In this document: positions 62,101 to 64,000 of the stretch, one piece after another
Layout of the letters: every line of letters starts with the position of its first letter
How positions within the stretch are numbered: position 1 is the first letter of the stretch
From: Fen-1364 sp049515135
Lineage (GTDB): Bacteria > Spirochaetota > Spirochaetia > SZUA-6 > Fen-1364
Direction: 5' to 3'
Assembly (NCBI GenBank): GCA_049515135.1
Contig: JBEKUJ010000014.1
Location: forward strand, 115,958-179,957
DNA length: 64,000 nt
Made by a program: the position numbers and the translations under genes
Notes under the pieces: generated by a model
Databases searched by the model: none
Seen by the model: only the letters and a program-made list of their open reading frames with translations
What the model was told of the DNA's origin: nothing

Positions 62101-64000
62101 CCGTTCGTGGTCATGGCATTGCTAATTGTGAGAAGACCCGCTGTCTGAAGGCTTATGCCCGCGGTGCCGCCTCCGTTTGCGGTTATGGCCCCTGCCGTTT
62201 GAAGAGTCCCGGAAGCGTTGACAACGGTAATTGTGCCGTTGCCCGCTGAGTTCGAGGCGAGCAACGTCATGGCCGCGTTGTTTTTATACTGAACGTTGCC
62301 GCTCGTCGGACCGTTGGTCAGGCTGACGGCGTTGGCCGCATTGGCGACATTTGTGAGAGAGATACCCGTGGAGGCGCTCACCGTCAAGGAGCCGGCCCCG
62401 CCACCCACTGAGAGCGCGCCTGTGCCGCTGACTCCACCTGTTGTCGCTCCGCTCCCTGTTGTTGACAGTGTCAGGTTGCTTTGCGTCGAGAAACTGTTGG
62501 CGCCCAAAGTGATATTTCCGCCAGATGTCTGAAGAACCACGGGCCCACTGGGCGGGTTGATAGCCACAGGCGCGTCTGTAGTGATGATCCCTGTGTGGGC
62601 CGTGTCGCCGATGGTGAGCGTGCCTGTTGTTGAGATCGTGCTCAGGGCCGCGTTGGATAGGCCCAGAAAGCTTCCACCATTGCCGAGGGTAATCTGCCGA
62701 GCAGGCGCCGCGGAAGTCAGATTCACTGCCCCGCTTCCCGCGGTGATTGTCCCCCCTACGAGCGTCATCGTGTCCGCAATGAAGGCCATCGACGCCGCCG
62801 TGCCGCCGTTTGTGATTGTCCCGGCGCTGACAGTGAGAGTCTGTCCTGCGGATAAAGCGATTTGAATAGTACTGGGGGCTGTAACAATCCCGGACACATT
62901 AAGGGAAACAGTATCTGTCAGATTCAGTGTTCCCGCTCCACCGATCGTGGAAGTCGCGAGAATAGGCACGCTGAGGGGAAGGGGCGAGCCGACAGCGCCT
63001 GTTGTATTGAACGCAAGCGTGCCCGGTGCACCCATGGTGATATCGACTGTCGCGGATCCTGCGTGAGTGATCGATCCACTGCCGAGGCTGAACATCAAGT
63101 TCTTACCTGCAACAAGGGCCAGTGTAGCTCCAGGAGCAGGGAAACCGAATGTCAAGTTTCCGCTTGCGGACCTGATGGTGAGGTTATAGTTGAGCGCCGG
63201 GCCGCTTATGGTTCCGGAATTACCGATGGCGATTGATCCTGTGCCCGTTGTCAAGCCGATTGTCACTGTTCCTGTCGTAACCAAATCATTCTGCAAGACC
63301 GAAGCAGGAATACTCAGCGCCCCAGGAGCGCTCAAACCGATGGTTTCAGTCGCTGTCACAGGCTGAATAGTGATGGGACCGCTGGTGGTCTGTATGACGG
63401 CGTTAATCGAAACCGCATCCGCGGTGATCGAGATGGGTCCGGCACCCGCAACGGTGATCGCACCATTGTTCGTGAAATCAGACGTAGAACTTACCGTGAG
63501 TGACGAAAGAGACTGTAGATTTCCCACCGCAAGGCTGAACGTCACAGTTCCCGTTCCAGCTCCGATAGAAAGACTCTGGTTGCCTGCGACCGTTCCATTT
63601 GCCGTGGAGCTGAAAAGCACGTTCCCATTGGCGCTGGTTAGTACGACATTCGCTCCTAATGTCACCGCCCCACCGTAGGTCTGGCCGCCGGCCCCCGTGT
63701 TGGTGATGGCGGTAGTGTTGATCTGGGTGGTGCCCGCTGTCACCGACACCGAGGCGATAAGGTTGCCCGCGCCCACGGTGTTGTCGAACTCCGCGTTGGC
63801 GGTGGTCACCGTGAGGGTGCGCGCTGAGGTGACGCCGTCCACGGTGTTCTTGAACCACACGAGCGCGCTGAGGTGACACCGTCCACGGTGTTCTTGAACC
63901 ACACGAGGCTGGCCGCGGCGCCGGTGAAGTTCACGTTGTTGCCCAGGGTGACAGCCCCGGTGTAGGTCTGGCCGCCGGCGGCCGTGGTGGTCACCGAGGC
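59130..64000 (-). CDS. Giant repetitive secreted surface protein (partial, frameshifted at 63.87 kb)
   Basis: More than 1,600 residues; the N-terminus lies beyond the right edge. About 1,000 residues are beta-strand repeats rich in Thr, Gly, Ser, Ala and Val (GTISGPALNYNLTIRSASGN, ITANGGGTAGISLQTAG), like filamentous adhesins. Then come Ig-like segments, including a Big_5-like stretch (NNQIFVQFSEPVFGSG). The C-terminus is FlgD-Ig-like (GDYAVSWDGKNRGGRIVARG then IYFVRIV), a motif linked to surface export or anchoring. The frame open to 63902 and the upstream frame (from about 63864 to the edge) are offset by a 44-bp tandem duplication; removing one copy restores a single frame. Likely an adhesin or surface-layer component. 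Confidence 0.85.
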   Translation of the reverse strand, partial: LGDHHGRRRPDLHRGCHPGQQRELHRRRGQPRVVQEHRGRCHLSALVWFKNTVDGVTSARTLTVTTANAEFDNTVGAGNLIASVSVTAGTTQINTTAITNTGAGGQTYGGAVTLGANVVLTSANGNVLFSSTANGTVAGNQSLSIGAGTGTVTFSLAVGNLQSLSSLTVSSTSDFTNNGAITVAGAGPISITADAVSINAVIQTTSGPITIQPVTATETIGLSAPGALSIPASVLQNDLVTTGTVTIGLTTGTGSIAIGNSGTISGPALNYNLTIRSASGNLTFGFPAPGATLALVAGKNLMFSLGSGSITHAGSATVDITMGAPGTLAFNTTGAVGSPLPLSVPILATSTIGGAGTLNLTDTVSLNVSGIVTAPSTIQIALSAGQTLTVSAGTITNGGTAASMAFIADTMTLVGGTITAGSGAVNLTSAAPARQITLGNGGSFLGLSNAALSTISTTGTLTIGDTAHTGIITTDAPVAINPPSGPVVLQTSGGNITLGANSFSTQSNLTLSTTGSGATTGGVSGTGALSVGGGAGSLTVSASTGISLTNVANAANAVSLTNGPTSGNVQYKNNAAMTLLASNSAGNGTITVVNASGTLQTAGAITANGGGTAGISLQTAGLLTISNAMTTNGSGGVSLTGGGVTVGAVTVNGGSGPILVDGGGLALTLGTSTLTTTNNSATAVTLRNATTAALGDITASSGTVVLGTAALPVSGAISQTGVTTINAATLTVDSSAVVMVTLTNANSIANLGTVTHGGAFSLTDSASLTVVGAVGSGGASDSVTINTTGATSLTVNAAIGASAGGISLTSGSAGLTVAAGPLVIGGGSGTILVDGGGGPLQFNTSTLSTSNATATAVTIRNGTTAALGNVTATSGTLNLGVAGSTLSGAITDNAATNLNVLNLSIAGGTYTIPTGYNLAGTLTVVSGTITAGGPITIANISILAGGTLSSANQIITVGVSWSNSGTFNQGTGTVTFHNATAGSTFTVSGTTTFYNFSCTAADAGATILFQPGMTQSIAPSGNFGITGTAGNYITLNTNPAGGPTHWMLALSSTATVAPPTAYVDVYWCDASANPLIVPANVNAGTGNPYNDIGWLFIINITGSATADLNYNGKLDTIIASTAPIVLNDNFGDIKVTVTGPGGVNYPVIGIDDPTPGAPHTYFYIHLQEQNFLDTGATLTWKITQNSLLRDKATNNALVVIPPSITYPTVTTNATDGAPPIIGYTLAEIGNNQIFVQFSEPVFGSGPGGSLAPADFTTFTTGVLPAMAVNTVTPLGNGRFVLAVNRNITAEDLLLPVTMTVAQTVKDAAGNTILPVPVVASPAPETHRISDLGLGQLTDGLFEPVWAHDETITGTSPTGIGLIQVGGFDGSKWLRAHQNLTVEGHIHTVTTATYAGPTPYPAAGTASLWYDINVTTTLRTSGGLWLPPFTDNVTTPGGFSGLVPTGAGGNGAATNVSESSSVSAQLRDFKIPGSDSRLTDNGVLDFIFRIPTAAGPNLYTARVVNPAAADWYNHITPWTFDLHDIRTQRGGATILNNVIRPEKGDLATLQYNQPSSGPVTIMVFDLSGSIVNVLTRVSSQAAGDYAVSWDGKNRGGRIVARGIYFVRIVAPGLDETRKVLVVR
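63820..63907. repeat. 44-bp tandem duplication causing frameshift
   Basis: Copies at 63820-63863 and 63864-63907 are identical except one base (G 63834 versus A 63878). As 44 is not a multiple of three, the giant ORF shifts frame. Both copies encode WFKNTVDGVTSAR in their correct frame. Confidence 0.93.

Noticed and set aside
59433..63678. Plus-strand frames opposite the giant surface protein
   Set aside because: Val/Pro-rich antisense of Thr/Gly/Asn beta repeats; no ribosome sites.
61000..63700. Repeated phrases considered as a CRISPR array
   Set aside because: The repeats are degenerate at DNA level and in frame; they encode protein beta repeats.

Overview
The window reads as chromosomal DNA of a high-GC, diderm, saccharolytic spirochaete. 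The strongest marker is a P83/100-family protein (20447-22054), a family known mainly from Spirochaetota. Binding proteins with an AFA-GGAKEGG type N-terminus and apolipoprotein N-acyltransferase fit this. There are no rRNA genes, CRISPR arrays or complete insertion sequences. One tRNA (Pro, GGG) is present.

Layout. 1-9.9 kb is a carbohydrate locus: a ribose-type ABC transporter with a DUF2291 protein and a split transketolase on the minus strand, divergent from a broken DeoR regulator, an L-fucose-isomerase-like enzyme and a GlpK-like kinase. 9.9-13.9 kb carries an aminotransferase and a large transketolase-like protein behind a tandem glycine riboswitch with its own terminator. 14.3-18.3 kb is the most unusual block: a membrane GGDEF protein, a TPR/SLOG-like/class III cyclase protein and a TIR protein with a histone-H1-like tail of about 215 residues. 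18.3-23.9 kb holds OsmC, a Rieske/FAD oxidoreductase, P83/100 and a PQQ-type beta-propeller protein. 24.0-29.1 kb is a sugar ABC transporter lacking an ATPase gene, plus a GH42 beta-galactosidase. 29.2-31.5 kb has a SAM riboswitch before a Met/Cys PLP enzyme, then an SDR. 31.5-35.4 kb is a lower-GC patchwork (DinB, a GDP-mannose 3,5-epimerase homologue, small lipoproteins, a clipped HDOD gene, a possible recombinase remnant) ending at tRNA-Pro. 35.5-42.5 kb has lnt, an RRM protein and argR-C-B-D-G. 42.6-48.5 kb includes a LOG protein, DUF72, a 2-hydroxyacid dehydrogenase, and an MFS carrier coupled to an HgcA-family corrinoid protein without HgcB, facing arsM and a Cys-rich AbrB protein. 48.6-52.4 kb is a GH130/GT4 pair. 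52.5-59.1 kb is a nucleoside ABC importer bracketed by two nucleoside hydrolases. 59.1-64.0 kb is a giant repetitive surface protein, open at the right edge and broken by a 44-bp tandem duplication.

Genes work together mainly as import-plus-catabolism modules (pentose or branched sugar, beta-galactosides, nucleosides). Regulation visible in the DNA includes two riboswitches, an ARG box, a likely DeoR-family operator and several promoters whose -10 box lies only 5-7 nt before the start codon, which suggests leaderless transcripts. The best candidates for undescribed biology are the two-cyclase/TIR block and the HgcA-like/ArsM/AbrB locus.
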